In this document: in pieces, positions 1 to 9,740 of the stretch | Layout of the letters: each line of letters opens with the position of its first letter | How positions within the stretch are numbered: the stretch's first letter is position 1 | Assembly: GCF_015832195.1 (NCBI RefSeq) | Contig: NC_052027.1 | Span: 1,364,001-1,428,000, forward strand | Source of the DNA: Motacilla alba alba | Taxonomy: Eukaryota; Chordata; Aves; Passeriformes; Motacillidae | Direction: 5' to 3' | DNA length: 64,000 bases | Program-made: the position numbers and the translations under genes | Notes under the pieces: model-generated | Told to the model about the DNA's origin: nothing | What the model saw: the letters and a program-made list of their open reading frames with translations, nothing else | Databases searched by the model: none

Positions 1-218
1 GGGCCCAAACGCCAGACACAGGGAGCACAACGTGACATCAGGAGAGAGCGGGAAAGCCAGCCGGGCTCTCCTGGCACCTCCCTCGAGTCTGGAAGGAAAA
101 AAATCCCCGAAGGTGCCAAGAGAGTTAAAATAAATAAATATCCCTGGTGACACGGGTAATGGGACCCTGAGCTCCTTCAGGCACCGACAGCAGAGGAGCT
201 GTGGGGGGGAAAAAGAGA

Positions 219-462
219 GCCCTGCTCCCCCCTGCACCCCAAAATCCCCACTCCTCCCTGCACCCTGAGATCCTGCTCCCCCTGCACCCCAAAATCCCTG
301 CTCCCCCCTGCACCCTGAGATCCCCGCTCCTCCCTGCACCCTGAGATCCCTGCTCCTCCTCCCTGCACCCTGAGATCCCCGCTCCTCCCTGCACCCTGAG
401 ATCCCTGCTCCTCCCTGCACCCTGAGATCCCTGCTCCTCCCTGCACCCTGCTCCCCCCTGTG
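219..462. repeat. Minisatellite of about 27-bp units (CTGCACCCTGAGATCC core)
   Basis: About nine units alternate between CTGCACCCTGAGATCC and CTGCACCCCAAAATCC cores joined by CTCCTCC or CCCCCC runs. The plus strand is C-rich and the minus strand correspondingly G-rich, with many GGG runs. It lies 80-320 bp past the BHLHE40 poly(A) signal. ORFs across it are repeat translations. Confidence 0.9.
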
Positions 463-557
463 CCATCCCCTGCGGGACCAGACCATGTGGAATGACCCTG
501 CTCAAACATTTCAAAGCACAGGAGGCAAACCCTTATCTTCCACAGGAAAAGAATTAT

Positions 558-563
558 TTTATT
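558..563 (-). terminator. BHLHE40: Distal poly(A) signal AATAAA of BHLHE40
   Basis: The minus strand reads GCTTAATAAAATAATTC here, in a low-GC context at the end of the AU-rich 3' UTR. Cleavage would fall near 535-545. The next sequence downstream is a G-rich minisatellite, a plausible pause element. Confidence 0.7.
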
Positions 564-1401
564 AAGCATTTTTAAACAGCTACTTAACATTTACTCAAGA
601 TAAAAATATGTACAATATCCCACCTTGAAGGCAGCTCTAAAATATAAACACTGTACCTCTCCCGAGAGAAAAACGGAATATTCTTCTCTTCAAAAAAAAA
701 AAAGACAACCCAGAAACAAGAATACATTCATATTTCTCACTTCTTTATGCTCAAGTAGTTATACAAATAATAGACATCTGAAACGTTTTAACTTTTAATA
801 TATTTATATAATATATATATATTTATAACAGGATTTTACAAATAAAGGCAACAACTGTATACCAAAAAAAAAACCCAAAAAACCAACAACAAAATAAACG
901 TTAGAACACAATCTGCAATCAAGCATAGTGCATCTCAACAGCTGGTGCAACGGGAGGGCGACGTGAGGATCCAGACAGGGGCTCTCAAAACCAGTGAGAA
1001 AAAAACCACCAAAGAGCACTGCCTTTGGCAGCGAAGTTTGGGGGTTTTGAACTGGAAAGAGGCTGAACTGGAGAGGATGTTCCTCTGTGGAGAAAGCCCC
1101 CTGCAGCTCGCGGGACGCACCAGCCCTCTCCCCTTCGCGCGGGGGGTGAGGCAGGCGTGCGGGAGGAAGCCAGCCCTCAAAAACCCGGGATCGGGCTCCT
1201 GGGAACCCAGCCCTGCCTGCCCCAAAGGCACTGCCAGGGCCGCGCTCAGCAGGGAGGGCACTGCCGCTGCCTCCGCAGAGAGCCCGAGCGCCCGGCAGGG
1301 CACACGATGGAGCCGGTGCCACCAGCGAGGCCACCCCGGGGCCAGCTCCTCCCGAGCCGGCCCAACGTAGCAGCTCGGGTTACAGGAAGGGCGCAGGTTA
1401 A

Positions 1402-1411
1402 TTTATTTATT
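1402..1411 (-). terminator. BHLHE40: Possible proximal poly(A) signal of BHLHE40
   Basis: Two overlapping AATAAA hexamers lie on the minus strand (1411-1406 and 1407-1402). Use here would keep the minisatellite but drop the AU-rich distal UTR and the Pumilio element. This is seen by motif only. Confidence 0.4.
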
Positions 1412-1549
1412 AGATGAACGCCATGGAAAGCTCCAAGCAGCAGCTACCTTTTATTTCTTGAAAAAAACATCTGTGTATCGGCAAAGGTGTGGAGAGAAAC
1501 CCGTCTCAGGTCTGTCTGTCTGCCCGAGCTGCGTGTGACCAGGCAGTGA

Positions 1550-2175
1550 CCGCTGCCCTGCTCCTCCTGGTGGCATTGCCACCACCGCCACCACCTCACA
1601 GTGGCCACTGCCCTGCTCCTCCTGGTGGCATTGCCACCACTGCCACAACCTCACAGTGGCCACTGCCCTGCTCCTCCTGGTGGCATTGCCACCACTGCCA
1701 CAACCTCACAGTGGCCACTGCCCTGCTCTTCCTGGTGACATTGCCACCACTGCCACAACCTCACAGTGGCCACTGCCCTGCTCTTCCTGGTGACATTGCT
1801 GCTTCTGCAGTGACCACTGCCCTGCTCCTGCTGTGCTCACGATGGCATTGCCACCACCACAGTGCCACTGCCCTGCTCCTGCTGTGCTCACGATGGCATT
1901 GCCACCACCTCACCACAGTGCCACTGCCCTGCTCCTGCTGTTCTCTCGGTGGCACTGCAACCACCACAGATACCACTGCCCTGCTCCTGCTGTGCTCACA
2001 GTGGCATTGCCACCACCAGTGACCACTGCCCTGCTCCTCCTGTGCTCATGATGGCATTGCCACCACCACAGCACAGTGCCACTGCCCTGCTCATCCTGCA
2101 CTCACGATGGCATTGCCACCACCACAGTGGCCACTGCCCTGCTCCTGCTGCGCTCACGGTGGCATTGCCACCACC
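1550..2175. repeat. Minisatellite of 46-55 bp units in the BHLHE40 3' UTR
   Basis: The phrase GGCATTGCCACCAC recurs about twelve times. The first four intervals are exactly 55 bp (starts of CCTGGTGGCATTGCC-type phrases at 1566, 1621, 1676, 1731 and 1786); later units are shorter and carry CTGCTGTGCTCACGATGG. Each early unit holds an inverted repeat GGTGGC-ATT-GCCACC and the perfect palindrome CAGTGGCCACTG. Long ORFs on both strands here are repeat by-products. Confidence 0.92.
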
Positions 2176-2652
2176 ACCCCCACACCTGGGGTCCCTGGGA
2201 CAGCAGCCCAGCTCAGATGAGCCAGCGGGGCCGTTGCCTCCAGAGGTGCTCAGGGAAGTACCATGGTTTGTATTCACTTATTTTGTTTGCAGACCCTCAA
2301 AGCGGGTCTGCCCAATGGAATATTTCTTCACAGCTTTGCAATAGGTTCGCAGCTGACTGAGTCAACTGTCGCTCTGTAGACGTGGAGAGGGAAGAAGGGA
2401 AGGGGCCAAGCACAAAATCCTTCTTTAATCTTTTGGAAGTAGTTGTCAATGGCTAACCTGGGCGCATCCTTCATCCTTCTCCAAGCTACCTGACAAGTCA
2501 GAGAAAAGGGGATTTAGCTTCCTACGCACAGTGAACCTCGTCCCCACACCTCAGTCCAGCCAATATATAAAAGTGAAACAGTCTCTCAAACTAAAAAAAA
2601 AAAAAAAAAACCAAAAAAAGGAAAAAAAAGAGAAAAACCAGTCACACTGCGC

Positions 2653-5600
2653 TCAGTCTTTGGTTTCCAAGTTCAAAGGAGGAATCTGCTTCAAAGCTTG
2701 AAGCAGAGCCGAGGAGTCGATGGGGGAATGGGCCGGTACAGGAGAAGGGAGTCTCTGGGGCATCAGCAGAGGGGGGGAGATTTTGTCGGGGTTCATGAAG
2801 CCCGTCAGGGCCGCGGCAGAGGCCGGCAGGCTGGGGTACAGCACGGGAACCGAGGCCGGGTACCAGCACTTCTCCAGCATGGGCAGGTAGGCGGTGGCGG
2901 ACGGCGGGATCAGGTAGAAAGGCAGGCACAGGGGAGGCTGGTGAGCGTGGGGGCCCAGGAAGCCGCCGGCAGGGCCCATCACGTCGCTGCCGAAAGGGCC
3001 CTCGTCCTGCGGCGACTCCAGCCTGCTCCTTTTGGCCGGCGGGTCCTCAGTCTCTTGCTTAATAGAGCTTATTCTCTCCTGGACAGCGTACTTGAGGTCG
3101 GTATCCTTTTTGAAATAGGGCTGTTCCGGTTTGGAGTCGCTTTTCTCCAGCTCTCCCCCGTACCCGCTGTCCGTGTCCGTGTCGCTGCCGCTCTGCTCCC
3201 CGCTGGAGTGAGCGAATGTCCGCTGGATCACGGGCACGCAGTTCTTCCCGTGGCCCTCGCCCGCCGCGCCCAGGGGCGCCGGCTTCTCCTTCAAGTCCAG
3301 CATTTTGGGAGGGACGTCCCCGGCCTTGCGGGCCGCCCCGCCCTGCAGCACCTCGCTGGCCATGCGGTGCAGGTGGCTGACCAGCTGCGACGACTTCAGC
3401 TCCTTGCCGTTCTCGTGCTTGGCCAGGTATTGCAGCATTTCCTTGGCGCACATCTGGAAACCGGATCGAAACATTTCCTGGCTGGAATCGAGGTTTCTCG
3501 ATGACAGGTCACCTAAGGAAACATTAACAGAAAGAAATTAAAAATTAACAACATGCTAAATAGCTCCGTTTCCAGCTCCGAGGCCATGCTGGGCTTGGGT
3601 TACGGCACAGCCAGAGGGGAACGCGATGGCCAGGCTGGGCTCTGTGAACAGAAATCCCCAGATTTCTGCAGAAACGCACAATTCCACTGGAACATCCACC
3701 TGTCCACTTTTAAAGTAAAAGCGCCGCCTGCTCTTTTTTGTCATTTACTGTAAAATCCACTTTCGACAGGTACTGGAGTGCAAAGAGGGGAGTGAGTCAA
3801 GCTGCGGTTTCTCCAGGAAACCCCCGGGGAAGGCAGGGTGCACCTCGCCCTGCTCCTCGGGCCAGGGAGCTCCCGGCCCTGCCAGCAGCTCCGCCTGCCC
3901 CCGGGGACTCCGCCGCTCCGGCAGCTCCACTGCACTCCCTGTGGCTGCCGGGCCACGGCCGGCGCCTCCGAAAAATTCGGGTTTACTGTATCCGATTCAC
4001 GTGAGAGCCACATGTGAAAACAGCAGGAGGAAGTGCATCTGAGGCTGATAAGCTGAAGCACGGGGTCCCCTCTGCCTGCAGAGCACAGGCCAGCTCGGTT
4101 ATGAAGAAACTTAAAAAGGTGTCTATAGAAAGCAGATTTATATCTATTTCCAGAGAAAACAGCCAAATAAACCAGACTGGGTTATTCGGAGAGAATAATA
4201 CCAATTTCCAAAGAAAACAGCCAAATAACCCAGACTGGGTTATCTAAAGCTCACAAACACAAATGGGGAGAATTGAACGGCTTTGGAGAGAACCTCACAG
4301 CAAACCTGGGCTGTAACTAAAACTACTTAAAACCCAGTTTAATTTCAAACAACTCCCGGGGCACGCTGCACTGACCATCTTGAGCAGTGCATCTTTTTTT
4401 GTGAAAGCTCATAAGCAAAGCCTGAGAAAATGACAGCAGGAAAGGCCAGGACTCCTGCCTCCTCCCTTCTCGGGAACAAGGTGTCACAACCGCGTTTCCC
4501 GGGCTCCCCGGGGAAAGCCCATCACACGCACACAGCCTCTGCCCTGCCGGCTGAGCACTCACCCGCCTGCAAGCCGCTCTGCAAAGCGATGATCTTCTGC
4601 TGCTGCTGCTCGATGAGGTTGGTCAGTGCCTTCACGTGCTTCAGGGTGAGCTCCAGAACCACAGCCTTCTCCAGGTGACCTAGAGTCTGGGAGCGCAGGG
4701 ACAGGTTGGCACCCGCCGCCAGGAGCTGCCAGTGCCTTCCCGGGAGCCGCGGGAGGACGGGCACGGGGAGAGCCTCAGCAGGCAGGGCCCCCACCGGCAA
4801 CACTCCAGGGAAAGAAGTTTAAAAGCAGGCTACGGAAAAGGCTCTCACGGAGCCCCGTGGGTACTTTGGGAGCAGCCGCATAGCCCGGGGAGAAGCGTTT
4901 TATTCATGGGTTCTGCTGCCCCTGCTGGCACCGTGACCGGGGAGCCCGGCCGGGGACGGCTCTCCTCCGGCAGCGGTGCCGGGCGGGCAGCTCCCGCAGG
5001 GATCCGCAGCTCCCGGGGAACTTTGGGATGCGCCTACAGCCTGCCCGGGCGTGCGGCACCGCGAAAAAAAAATTTAAAAAATAAAATAAAATAAAAAGCC
5101 ACCCCAAATTGGCGGAGAAGCGGCAGCAGAGCGCCGGCCGCGGGGAGCCCCGTCCCTCCGCTCGCACCTACCGTGAGCTTGAGGTGCTCGGGCAGCAGGT
5201 CCTTCAGCTGCGCGATGCACTCGTTGATCCTGTCGCGCCTCTTCTTCTCGATCAGCCGGTGCGGCAGCTTGTAGGTCTCCTGCGGGGCCGGGGCAGCGGG
5301 GGGACAGCCGGTCAGCGGGGGGACAGCCCGGCCCGGCCCCGCTCCTCCCGTCCCGAGCGGCCCCCGCCCCGGCAGCGCACCGGCCGAGTCACCCCGTTAA
5401 CCCCCGAGTCGCCCCGTTAACCCGCAGTTTACCTTACCGCCCCTCGCCGTACCCCGTCACCCCCGTTTACCTTGTTGTCCTCGCTCCTCTTTAAGCCCCT
5501 CCGGGGCTTGTACACCTGGTACATGTGCGCGAAGTCCAGCCTGCACGGGCGAAAGGAGAGCAGCGCGTTAGCCGCGTCCCGGAGCCGGCGGGGCCGCTCC

Positions 5601-5706
5601 CCCGGAGCCCCCCGAGCCCCGCTTACCCGGGCAGGTCTCCGCTCTCCAGGGCGGGCAGCTTGCCCAGGCAGCCGGGCGGGGGCTGCGCGCTGGGGATGCG
5701 CTCCAT
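2653..5706 (-). CDS. BHLHE40: BHLHE40 (DEC1), bHLH-Orange transcriptional repressor, complete CDS in five exons
   Basis: Coding exons on the minus strand are 5706-5627, 5540-5471, 5279-5172, 4686-4563 and 3512-2653. They sum to 1242 nt, giving 413 aa plus TGA, and every junction has GT/AG and keeps frame; the human protein is 412 aa. The start ATG (5706-5704) sits in a strong Kozak context (GCCATGG) and gives MERIPSAQPPPG, as in the family. The bHLH spans about residues 44-110 (LIEKKRRDRINECIAQLKDL at 59-78, with Pro56 in the basic region). The Orange domain lies at about 144-182. The C-terminus PPLNLETKD is diagnostic. The sumoylation motifs at Lys159 (AKHE) and Lys279 (IKQE) fall at the same numbers as the known human sites. 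As known for the family, the protein binds CACGTG E-boxes in the nucleus, represses CLOCK/BMAL1 targets, and is itself clock- and hypoxia-induced. BHLHE41 is excluded by the C-terminus and the lack of its Ala/Gly-rich tail. Confidence 0.98.
3513..4562 (-). other. BHLHE40: BHLHE40 intron 4 with a local direct duplication
   Basis: The intron is bounded by GTGAGT (donor at 4562) and TTAG (acceptor at 3513). Two near-identical segments of about 39 bp at 4148-4187 and 4205-4243 share GAAAACAGCCAAATAA and CCAGACTGGGTTAT, a local tandem duplication. No coding potential is seen. Confidence 0.8.
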
Positions 5707-5961
5707 GGCGGGGGGCGCGGGCGGTGCGGGCGCTCAGGGGCTGCGGGCGCTGCCGGTGCCGGGGCCGGTGCCGGGGCCGGTGCCGGTGCCGGGGCCGCTG
5801 CTGCTCATGCCGCGCCCGCGCCGCGCGGGCTGAGGAGCGGCGGGCGGCCGCGGGCCGGGTTAAATGCGGGCGAGTGGGTGGACGGGAGCGACGTGCGGAG
5901 CCCTGTGACCGCCGGCACGTCTGGCGGCCCCGGCGCCCCCGCCCCGCCGTCACATGAGCCT

Positions 5962-5967
5962 CACGTG
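5962..5967. promoter_or_regulatory. E-box CACGTG (proximal)
   Basis: Palindromic class B E-box about 100-130 bp upstream of the inferred BHLHE40 start site. A candidate site for CLOCK/BMAL1, DEC1/2 and MITF/TFE-type factors. Confidence 0.75.
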
Positions 5968-6012
5968 GCGGCGGCGCGGGGAGAGGCGGGGCCGCGGCTC
6001 CGGGCCCCCCCG

Positions 6013-6018
6013 CACGTG
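6013..6018. promoter_or_regulatory. E-box CACGTG (distal)
   Basis: Second class B E-box, 51 bp from the first and just before the decamer array begins. Paired E-boxes in this promoter agree with its clock control. Confidence 0.75.
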
Positions 6019-6059
6019 TGTCCCGGCGCGGCGGGGCCGCGGCTGGCGGCTTGGGGCCG

Positions 6060-6656
6060 CGCCGTGCCGTGCCGTGCCGTACAGTGCCTTGCTGTGCCGG
6101 GCTGTGCCGCTGCATGTCATAAAGTGCCATAGTGTGCCATACCGTGCCATACCATGTCATACCGTGCTGTGCCATACTGTGCCATACCGTGCCGTGCTGT
6201 ACCATACCGTGCCATACCATGTCATACCGTGCAATACTGTGCCATCCATGTCATACCGTGCTATACCATGTCATACCGTGCCATGCTGTGCCATACCATG
6301 CCATAAGGTGTCATACTGTGCCATACCATGCCATAATGTGCCATGCTGTGCCATACCGTGCCATAAGGTGTCATACCGTGCCATACCGTGCCATGCTGTG
6401 CCATACCATGCCGTGCTGTGCCATACCATGCCGTGCTGTGCCATACCATGCCATAAGGTGTCATACCATGCCATACCGTGCCGTGCTGTGCCATACCGTG
6501 CCATAAGGTGTCATACCCTGCCATACCGTGCCATACCATGCCATACCGTGCTGTGCTGTGCCATACCATGCCATACCATGCCATACCGTGCTGTGCTGTG
6601 CCATACCATGCCATAAGGTGTCATACCCTGCCATACCGTGCCGTACCGTGTGGTAC
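6060..6656. repeat. Decamer satellite array (CCATACCGTG family)
   Basis: About 60 units combine the pentamers CCATA, CCGTG, CCATG, CTGTG and AGGTG. From about 6250 to 6650 the register is almost perfectly 10 bp: the variant CCATAAGGTG begins at 6301, 6361, 6451, 6501 and 6611, all equal modulo 10. At the left end the array is pure GCCGT pentamers. ORFs on both strands (up to 220 aa) exist only because the repeat lacks stops. Confidence 0.95.
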
Positions 6657-6835
6657 CACTGCTGTGTTCCGAGATCAGGGAGGAAATAAATAAAAATCAT
6701 CCCCAAAGTGACACAGGCACACAAGACAGACCCGGAGAGAGCTGCAGCTGCGGAAGTGTGGAAATGGGGGGGGATAAAAATAAGTGAGGGTCGACAAAAT
6801 GTGGCTCTGGGGAAGTGGTGGTGCTGCAGGGAAGT

Positions 6836-6985
6836 TTTGGGGTGGTAGGACCCCATCCCTGGGGGTATCCAGGGCTTGGAGTAACTCGCTCCAGTGAAAG
6901 GTATCCATCCCTGCCCACGGCAGGGGGCTGGAATGAGGCGGGCTTTAACGTCCCTTCCAACCCAAACCATTCTGTGATTCTACGA
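6836..6985 (+). mobile_element. CR1 LINE 3' fragment
   Basis: Shows the avian CR1 tail: GGTATCCATCCCTGCCCACGG, then CCCTTCCAACCCAAACCATT and the terminal TCTGTGATTCTACGATC. No ORF2 remains. Confidence 0.88.
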
Positions 6986-7154
6986 TCAGCAGGAAATTCT
7001 CCCCTGGCAGGGTGGGGGGGCCCTGGCACAGGTTCCCAGAGCAGCTGTGGCTGCCCCTGGATCCCTGGAAGTGTTGCATGGAACAGCCGGGTCCAGTGGA
7101 AGGTGTCCCTGTGCATGGCAGGGGTGGAACGATGACGATAATTTCAGGTCCCCT
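6986..7154 (+). mobile_element. Second CR1 LINE 3' fragment, tail replaced by (CATGC)n
   Basis: CCCTGGCACAGGTTCCCAGAG through GGAAGGTGTCCCTG to CAGGTCCCCTCC follows the CR1 consensus. The usual tail after TTCCAACCC is missing and a CATGC array starts at that point. Confidence 0.85.
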
Positions 7155-7204
7155 CCATGCCATGCCATGCCATGCCATGCCATGCCATGCCATGCCATGC
7201 CCGT
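7155..7204. repeat. (CATGC)n pentanucleotide microsatellite, nine units
   Basis: Nine uninterrupted CATGC units run from 7156 to 7200 and are followed by CCGTGCC. The motif is the same pentamer family as the decamer array 500 bp away. Confidence 0.95.
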
Positions 7205-9152
7205 GCCAGCCCGTGGACGCCAGCGGTTGCACAACGCCGAGCGATGATAATGCTTTGTGTGTGCCTGCCAAGGCAGAGCTCTCCTGAAGGGCTGTGGTCA
7301 CTTCCCTGCTGACTGCTGAGCAAGTAGAGGCAGGCTCAGCTGATAAAAGGTGCATTTACCGAGATAAGGGAACAGCAGAGCCCCAGCACCCAGCTGCTGC
7401 TATTTCCTGCAGAGTCCTGGCTGCTCCAGCTCGGGAGGAATCCCAGGGCAGGAGGTGCTACCTGAGAGCACAGACAGGTTTTAGATGGGCGATGGAGATA
7501 GGCTGTTTAAAGCTTACCCCCCTCCAAAGGTGTCTGCTGTTACCAGGAAGAATCCCAAGGGAAGTCAGAGCGTCAGAAAGATGCTAGCCACAAATGTAAG
7601 GTCTATAAAACCCCAAAATCTCCCCTACAAGCTCCCGGCGGCACCTGCAGTGTGAACACACGGCACTGTATCAGTGACATGGGGCTCCCACAAAACAGAT
7701 GCTTGGCTTGTCCCACTCAACATGGTCCTCTCAGTGTTCTACACCCGAGCCTGCAAACCTGGCGATTATGGCCAGGACCATGGGATCCCAGAATGGTTTG
7801 GGTTGGGAGGGACCTCAAAGACATCTCAGTCCAGCTCCCTGCCGTGGGCAGGACTTGAGGGTCTCTGTGGTGCCGCAGCCCTGGTGCACCGTGGGGGACA
7901 GGAGTTGGGGACAGAGCTCTGAGTGGCACAGAACCACAGCTCTGGGCTCCCACAGCAGAGCTGCCCTTTCCTGCAGGCGCTGACCAGACTCAGCAATAAC
8001 CAGGGGGGTGATGTGTTTGTCCCTGCTGCAGCTCAGGGGACTGTACCCAGCCTCAGAAAGGAGCCCTGGAGCAGAGCTCCGCTCTCTCTGTGCCCCCAAG
8101 ACCAAAGATGTTATTTTCCAAACAAAGGGTGAAAGAAACACAGACAATTTTTCATCTGTCCCATCACTGACCCTTTGTCCAAGGCAACAGAAATAATTAG
8201 AGCTTGCTGCAGCCTTTTGCTAATGAAAAATGAGGTTTGGGGCCAACCTGCTCCGCATTTGGAGTTCAGGCTCCAAGAGTACGTGGACGGCTTCATGCCC
8301 CTGGATTGTCTGACTCCTGCATGCTCCTTCAGATATTCGGTACATTCCTGCAGTGGGTGGTGAGCCACAAATCAGGGTCAGAGGTAATCCCCAATTATTT
8401 AGCCCTTTTACTGTTCTCATGCTTGCCAAACAATTCTCCATATCAGGATTTGCTCATGACCTTAAGGGACGTTGCCAAGGATTTAGGAGTCCCCCTAAAA
8501 GGAGGATCCAAATGAAGTTATTGCATTCTTGGGCATCAAGTGAGATTGCTCGAGAGTTGAGTTACATTTTCCTGGGGATCACTTTTCATGAGCAAGGACT
8601 GATGCAATCATCAATTCGCCTTCTCGCTTGTGTTTGCTGAATTATTTCTACATGGAGGACTCCTTTACACCACACGATTCAGGCAGTAACAAAATGTTTA
8701 GAAAGGCTGAATTCCCTCAAGCCATCCGTGGAGCAGCAGCTCTCCTGAGAGCTCCTCCAGCAGGGCTGGGAGCCACAGGACAGCGACAGCTCGCGTCCAG
8801 GGGGATTTGCAGTTGTTATTTACAGAGGCACGAGAAGGTGAGAGTTTGGGGGCTGGTTTGGGGGTGGGCTGGGAAGCCGGGACTCAGGATCTGCCCCTTC
8901 CCCGGGACTGTCCCCTTCCGACCGCAGGGATCTGGGGGAAAACGTTCCAAAAATCCCTGGCGCTGCCGTCTGATGGAAGCCTATGTGGGCAGCGCCGGGA
9001 GTTAACAGATGGGTTGTGGATTCGAGCTTACGATAAGGTTACCGAGGGTGGTTTTGTTTTAAAATGTCTCTTACTTAATATATCCATGAAGGCCAGGCAT
9101 GTGCCTGTGGCCTGTAATCAAATCGCTGACTCTCCCTCTCTCCCGTTTCCAG
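7205..9152. other. Intergenic DNA upstream of BHLHE40
   Basis: Apart from a short CR1 piece at 7782-7852, nothing coding is seen. The sequence is unique and moderately GC-rich, with no strong splice pattern and no repeats beyond mononucleotide runs. Confidence 0.6.
7782..7852 (-). mobile_element. CR1 LINE 3' end, short fragment
   Basis: CCAGAATGGTTTGGGTTGGG followed by AGGGACCTCAAAGACATC is the reverse complement of the CR1 terminus. Only about 70 bp survives. Confidence 0.88.
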
Positions 9153-9740
9153 CAATCCCGGCTCGGGTTACTGGCACCGGAGGTGAAGGCTCAGCCCGGC
9201 CGGGGCTGGGATGCGCTCAGCCCTCGGCATCCTCGGCCCCGAGCCTCCGGCAGGAGCAGCCCGTGCTCCCCGCACCGGGGGAAGCTCTGCGGGAGCCAGG
9301 CTGTCGGAGGCAGAGCCGGGAGCGGGGCTCTCTCCTGCGCTCGGCGAACGCGACGGCTCCGCTCCGAGCCCGGCAGCACGGGAGGCTCCGGGGGGGACAG
9401 CGCCTCATCCCCGCGGGGTCCGTGGTCCCGCAGGTGCGGCCAGTGCGGGATGCGCCCAGCCAGGAGCTCCCAGGAGAGCCGAACATCTCCTGTGCCAGCC
9501 GGTGTCTCACGCTCCTCAGCCGCGGCCGGTCCCAAGGGACTCCGCGGGGCCGCAGAGCGCAGGGGGTGAGGAGCACTTTGACACCCAGCAGGCTCTGCCT
9601 CAGCCTCCTGGGAGTTGCGAGAGCCCGGTTTGGTGTGAAGGAGGCGGTTTCAGCCGCGGTGACTCTCGATAGCACGGCTGGCCGCGCTCGCCGCCGCGGA
9701 ACCGTCGGGAACCGTCGCGAGTTCAGAAGTCGAGATTTAT
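9140..9740. promoter_or_regulatory. GC-rich island 3.4 kb upstream of BHLHE40
   Basis: CpG-dense block about 0.6 kb long, flanked by AT-rich DNA. A plus-strand acceptor-like tract (CTCTCTCCCGTTTCCAG, AG at 9151-9152) sits at its left edge and an AATAAA lies at 10081-10086. It could be an exon of a transcript divergent from BHLHE40 (mammals have the antisense lncRNA BHLHE40-AS1 there) or a distal promoter or enhancer. ORFs here are overlapping and GC-driven; none resembles a known protein. Confidence 0.45.

Larger units (their letters stand above)
540..2652 (-). other. BHLHE40: BHLHE40 3' untranslated region (inferred extent)
   Basis: The sequence running from the stop codon to the poly(A) signal at 558-563 is read as 3' UTR. 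It contains a U-rich tract just after the stop (2592-2640 on the plus strand is A-rich), a minisatellite at about 1550-2175, a GC-rich block at 1080-1380, and an AU-rich distal part at 560-930. A Pumilio-type element (UGUACAUA, 614-607) lies about 45 nt before the distal poly(A) signal. AU-rich sequence of this kind fits an unstable immediate-early mRNA. The total of about 2.1 kb is longer than the roughly 1.5 kb I expect for mammals, largely because of the minisatellite. The extent is inferred from signals, not from a transcript. Confidence 0.7.
5707..6060 (-). promoter_or_regulatory. BHLHE40: BHLHE40 promoter and 5' UTR in a CpG island
   Basis: The GC-rich, CpG-dense DNA upstream of the ATG carries two CACGTG E-boxes (5962-5967 and 6013-6018), a CACATG (5951-5956), and an ACGTG hypoxia-type core (5891-5895). 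An ATTTAA on the minus strand (5865-5860) could act as a weak TATA box, which would put the start site near 5830 and give a 5' UTR of about 125 nt. Family knowledge: DEC1 is activated by CLOCK/BMAL1 through promoter E-boxes, represses itself through them, and is induced by HIF. The island continues into exons 1-3. The start site is inferred. Confidence 0.8.

Noticed and set aside
1489..2344. Cys/His/Pro-rich ORFs (177 aa and 160 aa) at 1.5-2.3 kb as zinc-binding proteins
   Set aside because: The Cys/His pattern comes from the CCAC/TGCC minisatellite in the BHLHE40 3' UTR; both strands are open and the unit length is not constant in codons.
2698..3504. 268-aa plus-strand ORF opposite BHLHE40 exon 5
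   Set aside because: It is the antisense shadow of a real GC-rich exon; the minus-strand protein matches BHLHE40 to its last residue.
5954..6616. 220-aa plus-strand ORF (and 263-aa minus ORF) upstream of BHLHE40
   Set aside because: They are translations of the stop-free decamer array and the GC-rich promoter; Cys/His/Pro or Trp/His/Gly repeats with no domain, and ORFs are open on both strands.
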